In this document: positions 41,701 to 53,700 of the stretch, piece by piece | Layout: every line of letters begins with the position of its first letter | How positions within the stretch are numbered: the first letter of the stretch is position 1 | Assembly (NCBI RefSeq): GCF_932526225.1 | Contig: NC_064045.1 | Span: forward strand, 13,822,442 to 13,882,441 | DNA length: 60,000 nt | Reading direction: 5' to 3' | Source: Nematostella vectensis | Lineage: Eukaryota > Cnidaria > Anthozoa > Actiniaria > Edwardsiidae | Position numbers and translations under genes: made by a program | The notes under the pieces: generated by a model | Seen by the model: the letters and a program-made list of their open reading frames with translations, nothing else | The model's database searches: none | What the model was told of the DNA's origin: nothing

Positions 41701-44700
41701 GGTCATCATTTCTGCAGTAAGCCCCTCATTCTACACTAATATCATGGTGTTCATAAGAATCGTCAAATCACATTTGCTTACTCTTGGTTATAAATCGACT
41801 TCTGGTTCATTTTAACCTACACGAAGGCATACATAGAGAATGATCTCGAATGATCACGAATGATCATTTTCTTAAAAAAACAATAAACATGCAAAAAAAA
41901 CTGTTTTTCAAAAAACTATAATAGAATGCTATCGACACTTTTTTGTCGGAAGTAAACAAAGTGTAAAAATCTGTTTTAAACAGGAGTCTGCACAAATTCA
42001 CCTCAAATACAGATCGTTAGAAAACAAGAGCTCTTATTGGTCCAGCACGCAATGATTGACATAAGACATGGGCCATGATTGGTTGAAAGCTGCTTACGAA
42101 ATATTTTCAAACAAACAAACAAGCGTTCATGTACACCATAGACACGTAATCCCACACAATAAGAGAAGGTCTGTTTATTGCTTGCTATGCCGGAGGTCCG
42201 GAAGAATTAACGTTAAGACACATGCAATGCTCAATCACTACACGAAGACACGCAAATCTTTCTATCCATTGAGAAATGGGCGCATTGCGTAAATTGGTAT
42301 TATGCGAGCGGGTAAAGGTATTATTTACACGTATCAAAAGCAACTTCCTTAGTAAGGTATTTTAAAGTGGGGATTAAAAAAATTAGTATTTTAAAAATAC
42401 TAAACTAAGCGAGCGTAAGGAGAGCGTAGCAAGCGTATGGAGATCGTAGCAAGCGTATGGAGATCGTAGCAAGCGTATGGAGATCGTAGCAAGCGTAAGG
42501 AAAGCGTAGTAAGCGTAAGGGGATCGTAAGGAAAGGGGGAGCTTATACCCTGGTGCTCTGCATAGCGAGAAGCAAGAAAAACTATGGATTGAGTGGAAAA
42601 AACCTCATAAAGAGAAATATCGACAACGAATTTTCCAACCCATCTTTACAAATTTTATTTATTTCGTTTTAAAAATCAACAAATTATCATTAAAAAAAAA
42701 TTAAAAAAAGTTTGATTGCTCAGTTGAAATACCTTTTAAAATGTATTAGCCGTTTTTATAGCAATATTCGAGAGTTCACAGTCAATTAAATCCTCCGGTC
42801 GAGTGCATGCGAACGGTCAGAATCGTCCAGTCATGAACTTTGTACCTTTGACATCGTCCGGATGGTCATCTCTCGTCCGAGAATCAGGACCGTCCGGCGC
42901 AACCTCTTGAATTCCTTTCGCACGATCTGACCATTGATCAGACCCTACCAACCGAGAAAAGTCCAACTTGTCTTCTTTTTGGAGCGACCCAGTCTCGGAC
43001 ATTTTTGTCCAAGATTTGTCCGGTGCTCCGTCCACTTCCTCAGCCAGACTCTGAAGCTTGCTTCTCAGGTTAGCCATCAATCGGTCCATTCCGCTTGTGC
43101 TATTTACATTTTGCTCATCCAAGTAGAGTGTCGCGTCCACCGAACCATCTTCGTCCAGGAGGGCTATGGTATTGTCCAAGTACGCGAAGTTCTCATTCCT
43201 GAAACAATAATTTCTGGTGCTCTGATTCAAGCGCGTGATTTTGGCGTTCTTAGTCCGGTCCGTGTGATGCGGGATCATCCCGGACATAACAATCAAAGCA
43301 CGCGGCCACTTGCCCCTGATTGTTGAGACTAGTTTGAGTTGGATGTACTGAAACTCCTCACTACTGACCCGCGATACATCGTTCATTCCGCAGTGAATCA
43401 CTATGCAGTCGTACTCCGGCTTAGCGCTCATCCTCTGAACGTGTTTCGTTAGCTCCTTCATTCCACCGTCTACGCAGTGCTTGTTGAAGAGCTCCCCGGG
43501 TAATATCTTATTCTGTGGAATCCCGCGGAGGGTGGGGTCAGTCAAGATTAGGTTCACTCTTCTAGTGGAGTGTGCCCGTGGGGTGGTGGGTGGAGCAGTG
43601 ACACTCGTCTCTATGGTTACGCTTTGTTTTAACTCTTGAGATTGTCGACCTGCATCAAGTGACACATTCTGACTTGGCCTAGCTCCAGTTGACGCCTCCA
43701 CCTCTACTGTCGTGGTCGCAGCTCGTACCATTTTTTCACGTCCCTTTCTTGTAAGATCTTCATCTTTCGCTTCTTCCTCCTCTGCCTTCAGTCTGGAAAA
43801 CGCTGGAGACGAAGACGAACGCAGTCCGCTAAGCGCAAATAGCTTCTCTGACTTTTTATGATGCCGCCATGGGGCACGAAGGGGAAACGAGAAGCCTTGC
43901 TTCTGACTGGGAGAGTAGGGAGGGGTGGGAGAGACGTCATCTGAAGAGAAACGGCCCGAGAGGTGCGAGAGCTGGGGCGAGCCTGGAAGAGAGGTGGGGG
44001 CTCGCGCGTGCCCGTCACGTGATGGGATCGATATCGGTTTAGATCCAGCAACCGTGAGGGGTGGGGGTGAGGGAACCTTGGCAGCGAATTGTTGTTGGTC
44101 CACGTGGAGTGACACAGTGGAGGTTGGGGATCTCGTGGAAAGTCCTCCTTCCTCACGTGTCCCTTGGGAAAGGCTGCCGCGTGACGGCTCTTGCTTCTGT
44201 ACTGAGTGGGTCTGCACGCGTTGTGAAGCCACTGGTGCCAGTGCTTTCGTGGACGTTACTCTTTCCTCGCGTGTCGCGTTGGGGTCTGTGTGAAGTGACG
44301 TCATAGAAGTAGAAGATGGTGTGGATTGTTGCTCTGCGCACGTGGTTTGAGACGTTGATTCATCTTTATCTTGTGTCACGTGTTTTAACCGTTGCTCCAC
44401 CGATGCCAAGACTGCGTACCCAGGGGGAGGGGGCTGGGAGTTGTTCTGCGCCAGCTGCATCATTAAGCCTTTCTCCTGCCCCTCAGTCATACACTCGGGG
44501 GGTGGGGGTAGGGGAAAGTCCACCGGGTCCATGAAATCAAAATCGTCCATGTCTGAGCTTGACCCCATCCCTGAAGAGCTACTGCGGCTGCGCGAGCCGG
44601 AACGACCACTGGCCTCAAGTATCTGTTTTTCTATCAGCCCTGACTGCTCCGCTAAGAAGTTTAGAGTCTCTTCTATATCTGATAAGGCGCTTTGTTGTAT

Positions 44701-47700
44701 CGGTGTAATAGCACGCTCTTCGGGTTGTCTCTCAAGTTCTCTCTCGGCCAGAGTCAACTTTCTCTTGTCTGACTCATTGATGATCTCCATTTTCCGCGGA
44801 TCCTGGGGCGCATCAGCTAGAGCTATCTCTGGTGCATCATAGTCCCAGACATTCCTGCCAGACTTCGGGGACAAATCAATTGGAACAAACCCCTCTTCAC
44901 CCGCTTGTTTCACTGCCTTGCACCGCTCATCATACTGAGTGAATGCACTTTTATTCCTGGACTCAGTGGAGCTTCGTAGTGAAGTTGGTACTGGGATACC
45001 GTGGTCTTTAAGGTAAGTACCGGTTGTTAATGTAGAATGATAGAGCATCGATGGCGGGCCAGACTCGTGGGTAGTACAAATAGGAGGTCTCTCACGGTAC
45101 TCTTCCTGGCGGGCACTGTCCAGCAAGTCCTCCCTGGAATCTGTTAATTCCCTAAGAGACGTCTGTCTAATGTACAATGGGTCCGTTGTATTGGACGTGT
45201 TACTTTCTTTACCACTTTCCAGGAAGACGGGACCAGGGTCGGCCTCTTCCCTCTGCCTGGCAGTGTAGCCTGCAAGCCTTCCCCTGATGGCCCCACACTC
45301 TTTCTCCAGATCCCGGACCTGCTGTCTCAAGTTGCCTACCTCGCCTGATGTGATGTCTAGTCGCGTCATTAGCCCGCTTACCTCGGCGAGTACTTCTCGG
45401 GAGATCTCCTCCTTAAGCTCTTTCAGCTTCAAGGACATGCAAAGCTGCTCTAAGTCCTTTACTCTTTGCTTCAACGCAGCGAACTGACTCTGTGTAAAGT
45501 CATAACTCTTCATCAGCGTTTTTGTAGCCACTTTACTGGAGACTTGCTCATCTAACTGGTCTATTCTCTTTCCCAGTTTCATTCTACACTCATGAAGACT
45601 TGAGATCGTTCTGACTTCGAAGAATTCTATTGCTTCACTTAGAGACCCAAGACTTCGTATAACTTCAGCTATGCAGACGCGGAATGACTCCTTTAACTTG
45701 CTTTGCTCAAGTCGGAACGTCTCGAGCTCCTTTGCGATGGTTTCCAAGTACACAAGCATTTCAAAGGAGCGAATTTGGCTATCCTTTTCGCTGCTAGCTG
45801 GCTTTTCTTGCGAGTCAGAAAGTTTAATAGTTTTTGTACTTTTCACCAGTGGCTTTTTATTTTCAAACGGTTTCTCACCGAATCCTTTTTGAATCTCAGA
45901 ACTTTGAGCCAAAAGTCTCTCAACCATTTGTTCCTCAGTTTCATACTCCTTAATGTGACCACCCGAAATACTCTGACTGGCAGAAAATCTTAAAACAACC
46001 TCTTTAACCCGGCCAGGCTTTGCCTCTTCTCCAGACAAAAAGACCTCAATATCCTGATCAGTCCCACACGAATTACCTTCAACTGTATTAGAATCAACCT
46101 GTATATTTTGAACAGCCTTCTGCGCGTCTCCTTCGTAAGCCGAAATGATAGCTTCCGTCGTGCTATCGATTGCCATGAGTGCTTCCTCGTCGGAGAAATC
46201 CTCGTTGTCAACACTGTTGTCCTGGGATGACACCTCGAGCTTTGATTGACGGGTGGACGGTAACTCAACATAACGAATCTCGTAAATCTCGGGATCCGAT
46301 TGTTTCTTCGCTGAGACTGCATTAGTTTCTTCATCGCACGTCTCATTCTCTGCTGCAGTAGGCGCTCTTGGTGTCTTATCTGTTGTTTGATCATGTTGTC
46401 CAGGATTCGGAAAGCATGACTCATTTTCTGCAATAGTTTCGCCTTCATTCAACTCGCCTGCATTTGCTTCCACTTCTTTTGATTTCAACTCGATTTCATA
46501 TGAGTTGTCATGCTTGTTAGTATTCATAGATTCACGGAGCTTTTTCTGGTCATCCTCATCCACAACACCGTGAACGTCCGCCACTCCTTCCTTACTAAAA
46601 CGTGGAGGTTGATCAGTGCTTTGGTTTTCCCCTTCGACAGTTCCATCAGACTCCAGAGACTTAAAGTGATCAAGTTCAAGATTTGGTGACTTCAGCTTGA
46701 TTTCAGTATGGCTTTTGCATAACATTTGAGCTCCGGCACCATGTGCCTGGCCATTTGATGGGAGAACTTGTACAATGTTGCCGATATTCTGGCCCGCATA
46801 CTTTTCCTGGCTATCAACATTTATTTCGTCATCCAAAGGTGCTTGGTCTGTAACAGACTTTTCCTGGTCAAGATTGACAGCCCCAGCATAAAACGTCAAA
46901 CTTTTTTGTTCAACGTCTTGTAGGTACTTCGCATCATCAAGTGGTATTTGATCTTCAACACATTTTTCCTGGTCAATGTCAAGTAAATCTTCCTCACCAT
47001 CAAGTATTATCTGGTCATTAGTAGCTTCATCCCGGTCAACTCCTGGTACTTCCCTCTCGCCCTCATGGTGCACTTGTTGGTTGGCAGGTCCCTGGTCAAC
47101 GTCGAGTAAATATCTCTTATTATCGAGTGATATCTGGTCATTAGCAGGTTCATCCTGCTCAGATTCATGTACTTTCTTCTCGCCGTGAAGTGGCATTTGG
47201 TCATTATGTTCTTTCAAACCACAACCACGCGCCCCCGAATTTAGACCACTTTCATGTTCTTCAATTTCTGGACAAACAGGCATAAAATCTTCTTCACTAT
47301 TCCTGAAATCGTCCATGATTACAGACACATGATAATTCGGTAGTTCCTGGAAACGTGGTTCAAGGTGGAATTCTGGTGTCAGGCGGTTAGCGTCTTGAAG
47401 GGTAGTAGGTTCCTGGACAACAAGATCATTCAGTTCCTGGAAACTCGACTTACGAGTTTCTACTGCTGTCTCATCTGACTGGATCTGTTCAAAGTCATGA
47501 GATAACTTTAATAATTTTTTCTCATCAACCCCTACATCATTATCCTGATCTCCGCTGCTTTCTCCTTTTTCGCTAGTTTGCTGAGATAGTCCTGATTTCT
47601 CCTCATCTCGATCAGGAGAAAGCGTTTCAGATTCCTGGAAATCAATCATTTTTGCTATTTCGCCGAGCACCTCGCTTTCTTCGTTGATACCCGATGCTGT

Positions 47701-50700
47701 GTCTTCCTGGTCACCATCGGTCTCTTTATCAGAAGATGTTTGTTCCACAACAAGCGGACTTTCACCTGATGTGTCCAGATTCTTGGTGTCTTGCTTGGAG
47801 ACACTTTCCTGGTCATTCAAAAGAAACGCTTGATTTGTTGAATCAGTAACTGAGATCTCATGACCATCTTTGTGAGCAACACTTACTGGGGTACTTTCTT
47901 TGTCCTGATTAGAATCACTTGTTACCTGTCGACACTCTTGATTGTCTGTCCAGAACTTCTCAACATTGGCATCATTCACATCAACCGAGGCGGTAGGTTG
48001 TAGGTCTTGCACACTGGCAACATTCTTAGAGGACATGTCGCCAGTAATCACGTGGTCATGGTAATTTGGAAGTTCCTGGAAACAGGGTTCAAGGTGGAAT
48101 TCTGGCGTCAATCGGCTGGTGCCTGGAGTAGTCGCAGTTTCCTGGACAGTAAGATCACTCAATTCTTGCAAACTTGACCTACGGTTCTCGGTTAGTGTCT
48201 CATCTAAAATAGATTGGTGGTGGGTGTAATGTGATAACCGACTTTGCTGGTTGTCCTCAGAAGTTGCCATTCCATTCAATGATTCTTCTGCACATCTGAG
48301 GTCCCTGACATCACCATTGTTGACGCTGGATGAACTATCAGTGCCAGCGAGTTCATGGAAATCTTCCCTATCTAGCGAAACAACTAGTTCTTGTACATTA
48401 TTCTCAGGGCTGGTCAGACTAGTTTCCGGGGTAAGAGCGTTTCCATGGAGATTATCTCCGGAAGTACCTTCGGATGTATCAACTGCGATCGGTTTGGAGA
48501 CAATCTCTACATTAGTCTCTTCTCCGATGATTGCCTTATCGTACATGAACTGAGCACTGACTTCTTCGCTGTTTGGCGGAAGGTTAACATCTTTAGTTTC
48601 TGTAATGACAATGAGGTTCCTTATCGATTCCTGATCTGTATCATTTTCTTTACGGTCGCAAGACTCGTGATTGTTCGACTCCTCTTCGACGCTTTCTATT
48701 TCGGCAGTTACCAGACCAATGCTCGATTCTCTCATACCGTCACCACCCTTGCGTTCAACAGAATCCCCTTGTGGCAAACTCGCAACATCATCCATCACTA
48801 AACAACTCTCCGTTTCTTTATCTATTTGTTTTTGCTCAATTTCGTCCGGAATGACTCGTTCTTTATTGATATCTACCTTACTTCCTGTCAATACTTCACT
48901 TGCAGCGTTTTCAATATCACCGGCCTCTTGTTCACACTTCTCTAGGGACAATTCTGTTTTATCCTCGGATTCCTGTTCGCATTCCGTGTATTCATCATCT
49001 TTTTCTCTTTCCTGCTTATCGTAAAGAGTGTGAATGTTTTCACTAGAACTGGGAACATCATCTTCGTAAAACTCTACAGAATTTGTGTCTTCTACCTGTT
49101 CGCATTGTCTGTATAGCACGTCATCATCCCTTTTATTTGTCTCCTGCTCATTCGCTAACGTTTGCACGCCTTCTCGAGTACTGGAAGTCTCGCCGTCAAC
49201 GTACAACTCTGTACCTTTCTGCCCTTCCTGTATATACAGTTCTTTGCCATCTTCGTTTTCAGGCTCAGCAAATGATTCATAGCCTTGAGGAGTCTCTTTA
49301 TTTTCTAGCATGTGCACCTCTTCGCCATTTTCTATACCACAGCCTTCACTTGAAGACTTTTGATTTTCTAACATCTCTTTTAGCTCGGTTTTTGAACAGT
49401 TTAATAAGTTCTCGACAAACGCCCTTGCAAACTCCACCACACATTGCTCCGGCTTCTCAGCCACATCTGCTCGGTCGGAGATACTGACGCTTTCTCCATC
49501 GCCATTTGCTATATCACAGCCTTCACTAGAAGAATCTTGTTTTTCTAACATCTCTTTTAGCTTGGCCTTTGAACGATTCAACAAGTTCTCTACAAACGCC
49601 CCTGCGAACTCAGCCACACAGGGTACCCATTCCTTCTGGTTATCCGCCCCATCTACACGGTCGGATACACTGACGCTTTCCCCATCTTCTGATATTTCCA
49701 TCATCCCTTCCTGGAAATAAATATTGACGGTCACGTCATCGCCACCTGTGACGTCATCGTATGCAACGTTAGAGTCATCCTCAACAGCATCTTTAGCATT
49801 GACGTCATCACATCCATTGCCATTAGTTACAGTGACGTCATCACCATCGTATGCAACGGTAGAGTCATCCACAACAGCACCTTTAGCAATGACGTCATCA
49901 TAGCCATTGTCATTAGTTACAGTGACGCCATCATCATTGTATGCAACAGAAGAATCATCCTCAAACATCCTGTTACTAGCTTCAGTGACGTCATCGTCAT
50001 TATAAGAAATAGTAGTTTCATCTCCAACTCTCTCTGCACTGTCCTCAGTAACATCGTTATTAGTGACGTCATCATCACCTTGTTCATCAAGCTCATCATA
50101 ATGTGACAGAGTGACGTCATCACAATTTTGTGTTACAATGACGTCATTACTAGCATTGACGTCATCGGCATTCCTTTGTGTCATAGTGACGTCACGGTCA
50201 TCTTTATGTGTCTCAGTGGCATCTTCGCCATTTTTACTTGTCCCATTGACGTCACAACCATCTTTTTCTGCCCCAGTCACACCATTGCCATATTTTTGCG
50301 ATACAGTGACGTAATCAACATCATTTTGTGAACTACTGACCTCATTATCTTCATGTGTCACTATGACGCCGTTCATTCCACGCAAGTCACGCACACCAGT
50401 GTCACGTGCCTTATCGTCACGCATTTCTAACCCATCATGTGACGCCGATTGACACACTTCAGTGTCACGCTCTCCGCTACCATCTGGAGGTATGGGCTCT
50501 TGAGAAACGTCATGGATATCACGGTTTGAGGAAACGGGCATGTCACGCAATCCAGCCTCGAGCGACCACGTGGTACCTTCTTGTGACACACTCCCAACAT
50601 TGTTACGCATTGCACTTAGCGTGACGTCACTCCCTCCCATAAATGTCACACTCTCAATTTGAGTCTCTAAAACATTCTCAATTTTCACTTGAAAGTCATC

Positions 50701-53700
50701 AACTAATGATTCCTCATTTTCAATTTTTGAAATTTCCTCTACACCTGAATTTCCTTCTCTATCTTTAGCGCTATTTGTTAACTGATAATCAATATTCACA
50801 TCCCTCTGTTCAATGACCGAACTGTTATTAATGTTTTGGTCAGAGCTGTAAATACTTGTCTCAAAGTTCGTGTCCTCTGCATTTTCAAGTGACGCGTTTT
50901 GACCGGACTCAGCGAACTGCTTTCTGGCCTCCACGTTTTCATTCCCATCTCTTCCATCCTCATTTTCACTTCCTATAATGACTCTATCAGGATCATGTGG
51001 CTTTACTTTCTCTTCCACCGTAGAACCACAAACGCGTTCACCAACAACTTTTCCCTCTACACGAGTCTCGACATGTTCACTGTCAATATTAATTGCATTT
51101 TCGTTCTTACTCTCGTCATCTAAAGAAGCCCCAAAATTGTCTCGAACCTCCTTATTGTCCGTCTCCATAGCAACTGTATGAGTGACATTTACACCGACAG
51201 CTTCGTCCTCGCGACTCTCGACATCTTTGCTGTCCCAATCAACTGTATTTTCATAATCTCTTGCCTCGTTTTCGCGCTCTAAAAAAGCCCCACCATCACC
51301 ACGAACCTTCACGTTCTCCATTTCCATAGCAACGGCATGTTTAACCTCAGCGTCTTCTTCCACGTCGCCATTAGCTGCGTTCACCTCGTTTCTTTCCTTG
51401 TTTCCACACTCTAAGACAGCCATACTGCTATCGTCAGTCACAAAATTTTCCATTTCCATAGCAACTGCACGATTGAAATGTTCACCAAGACGAAGCTTGA
51501 CTTTATCTTCACTTTTCGTTGCGTTTTCATCTTTTCTTTCTTCCCCTAACGGAGCATCACAATCATCGCTAACTTCCACAGCCCCCATCTCCATAGCAAC
51601 ATGATCGACATCTGGTCTCGTGTTGGCATCCTTGTTGTTCATAGTCTGAATTAATGACATCAATTCCCTGTTAACTTGTAATGCATGTTCAAAAGAAATA
51701 AAATCAGAACTTACATGAACTGAAGAGGTTTCCACTACGCTATTTTCTGTTTGGAAATCGTCACCATTGTTGGCGAATTCCGCCATGTGTTCTCCACCAA
51801 TAGCTTGGCTGATACTCTTGTTCTGTGTATTTTTGAAGACCGCTATGTCCTCATCTTCGATAGCTTGGTTTGCAGCGCGTGATTTAACAACGGAAGACGA
51901 GCATTCCATCCCTAGCATACTTGCATCACTATTCTCATTACTCTCCTCACCCGCATTAGCCCCTGCTGTCATCAAGGTCAGCGGCCCTGTCCCTGACACA
52001 TCTGATACATCACGCAACCTGTTGACGTCACTCATTTCTCGCTCCCCCATTGGTTTAACACCAATCTTACACGGCATCACGCTGTCATGGGCCGCAGGCT
52101 CGTGCGAAACCGAACCCGCCATGTTATATTTAGCAAAAATGGTCCCTCCTTGACCCCAGATTATCGTTTTCTCAATTCCATGATTTTCCGCGCTGGAATT
52201 TAATTGAATTTGCTGTTTCCTCGGCATCTCGAGTTGACGTGGTGTCTCCCTTTGCGTTAATCCACCCTCCGCCTTATCGCTGGATCTCATCTTGATAACA
52301 TCTCTATGCGTGTTTGGAGTCATCAAAATCTCATCACAGCCCACTTGAGATGAACTCTCAGCATCGCATTCCGTACCATGTTTCGCAATATTTACGTTTG
52401 AGTCGCCTTCGGGCGAATCACGCATAGTCTTCGCATTGAATACAGATCGCTCTTCCTCGTGCTTAAAAATTTTTTCGACAGAATCCACAATTGCTTTATC
52501 CTGTCTGTCAACTTCTCTATGGCCGCCAGACACCAAAGCATTCAGCGCCACAGCCATTTGTCCACAGTCCTCTGCATTCTGCACTTCAAATCCAACGCGT
52601 ATCCCATGTTCCAAACCCTCTGATTTCGCGATGTTTTTTTCAGGATGAACCGTAATCTTGTCTTCGTTCTCCGTCCGAATCGAGATTGCTACACGTTTTT
52701 CAGCGGTTAAATAATCCTCACTTATTGCATCGAAATTTTCCACTGATTCCAAGACTGTTTCTTTGTTTATCTTTTGAGAAACCATACAACTTTGTTGACG
52801 TTCAACTTCTGAATCACATACAGCAATATTTTTCAAACCAGCTCCACTTTTCTTTAACTGCTTAATTTCTCCTTTTCCATCAGCATTTCCCTCGTCAAAA
52901 CCCTCCAATTCTTTGACCAATTCGTCCATTTGAAGCTCAATCGAGTGCCCCTTTTCCTCTTTGGTTTGTATTAAGTATTGCACACGATGACTAGATTCAT
53001 CTAGTTTACTTGTTACCCCACTCACTGACCCATGCGCATTGCTTGGTTCAAATACTTTGCTCTTCTCTGTTTTGACGCTGTTACCCTCTTGTCTAGCAAG
53101 CTCGCCTACGGTGTTGACCACGCTTGCATCCAAAACACCAAACTTATCCGTTATTTTAAAGCCACTGAATAAACCCTCGTTTGTGCTACACGTTTCACTG
53201 CCGAAGCTGATATTTTCTATGCTTTCGGGTCCACTTTCTTCACCAGTTGTGTATGAGCTTGTTTTTTCATCATCCGAACTCGAGGTAAGACTCTTGCGTG
53301 TGTTATCCAAGCCCTCCAGCTCCGATAACAAGTCACACAAATCGTCATGGTCACCCAATGGTTTTTTAGATCGCAGAGTACTCTCTCCCTCTTTCTCCTG
53401 CAAGACCTCCACTCCGAATTGATCAAGCCCCGCTTCTAACGCCTTCTCTATGTTCTCCTCGCTATCTCTCCTCGCGCTCATGGCTGGTTTACTAGGTGTG
53501 CTTGGTGACTTATTGCCTTTGTTTTTTGGGTTTTTTCTTGGAGGTTTTTTCGGAGGTAGTTTAATCGGTCTGTCTGTAACTTCGCCATCTGGTAGTTGTA
53601 TTACAATCTTAGGGATTTGCCATTGCGATTCGGAACTTCTTTCTTCGTCTGATCCCGTGGCGACACTGGAGACGGTTGAATTCCCTTCCTGCGACATTTC

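Noticed and set aside
42068-42292. Plus-strand frame with CLLCRRSGRI, zinc-finger-like
   Set aside because: Only one Cys pair, no partner His/Cys spacing, no splice or promoter signals.
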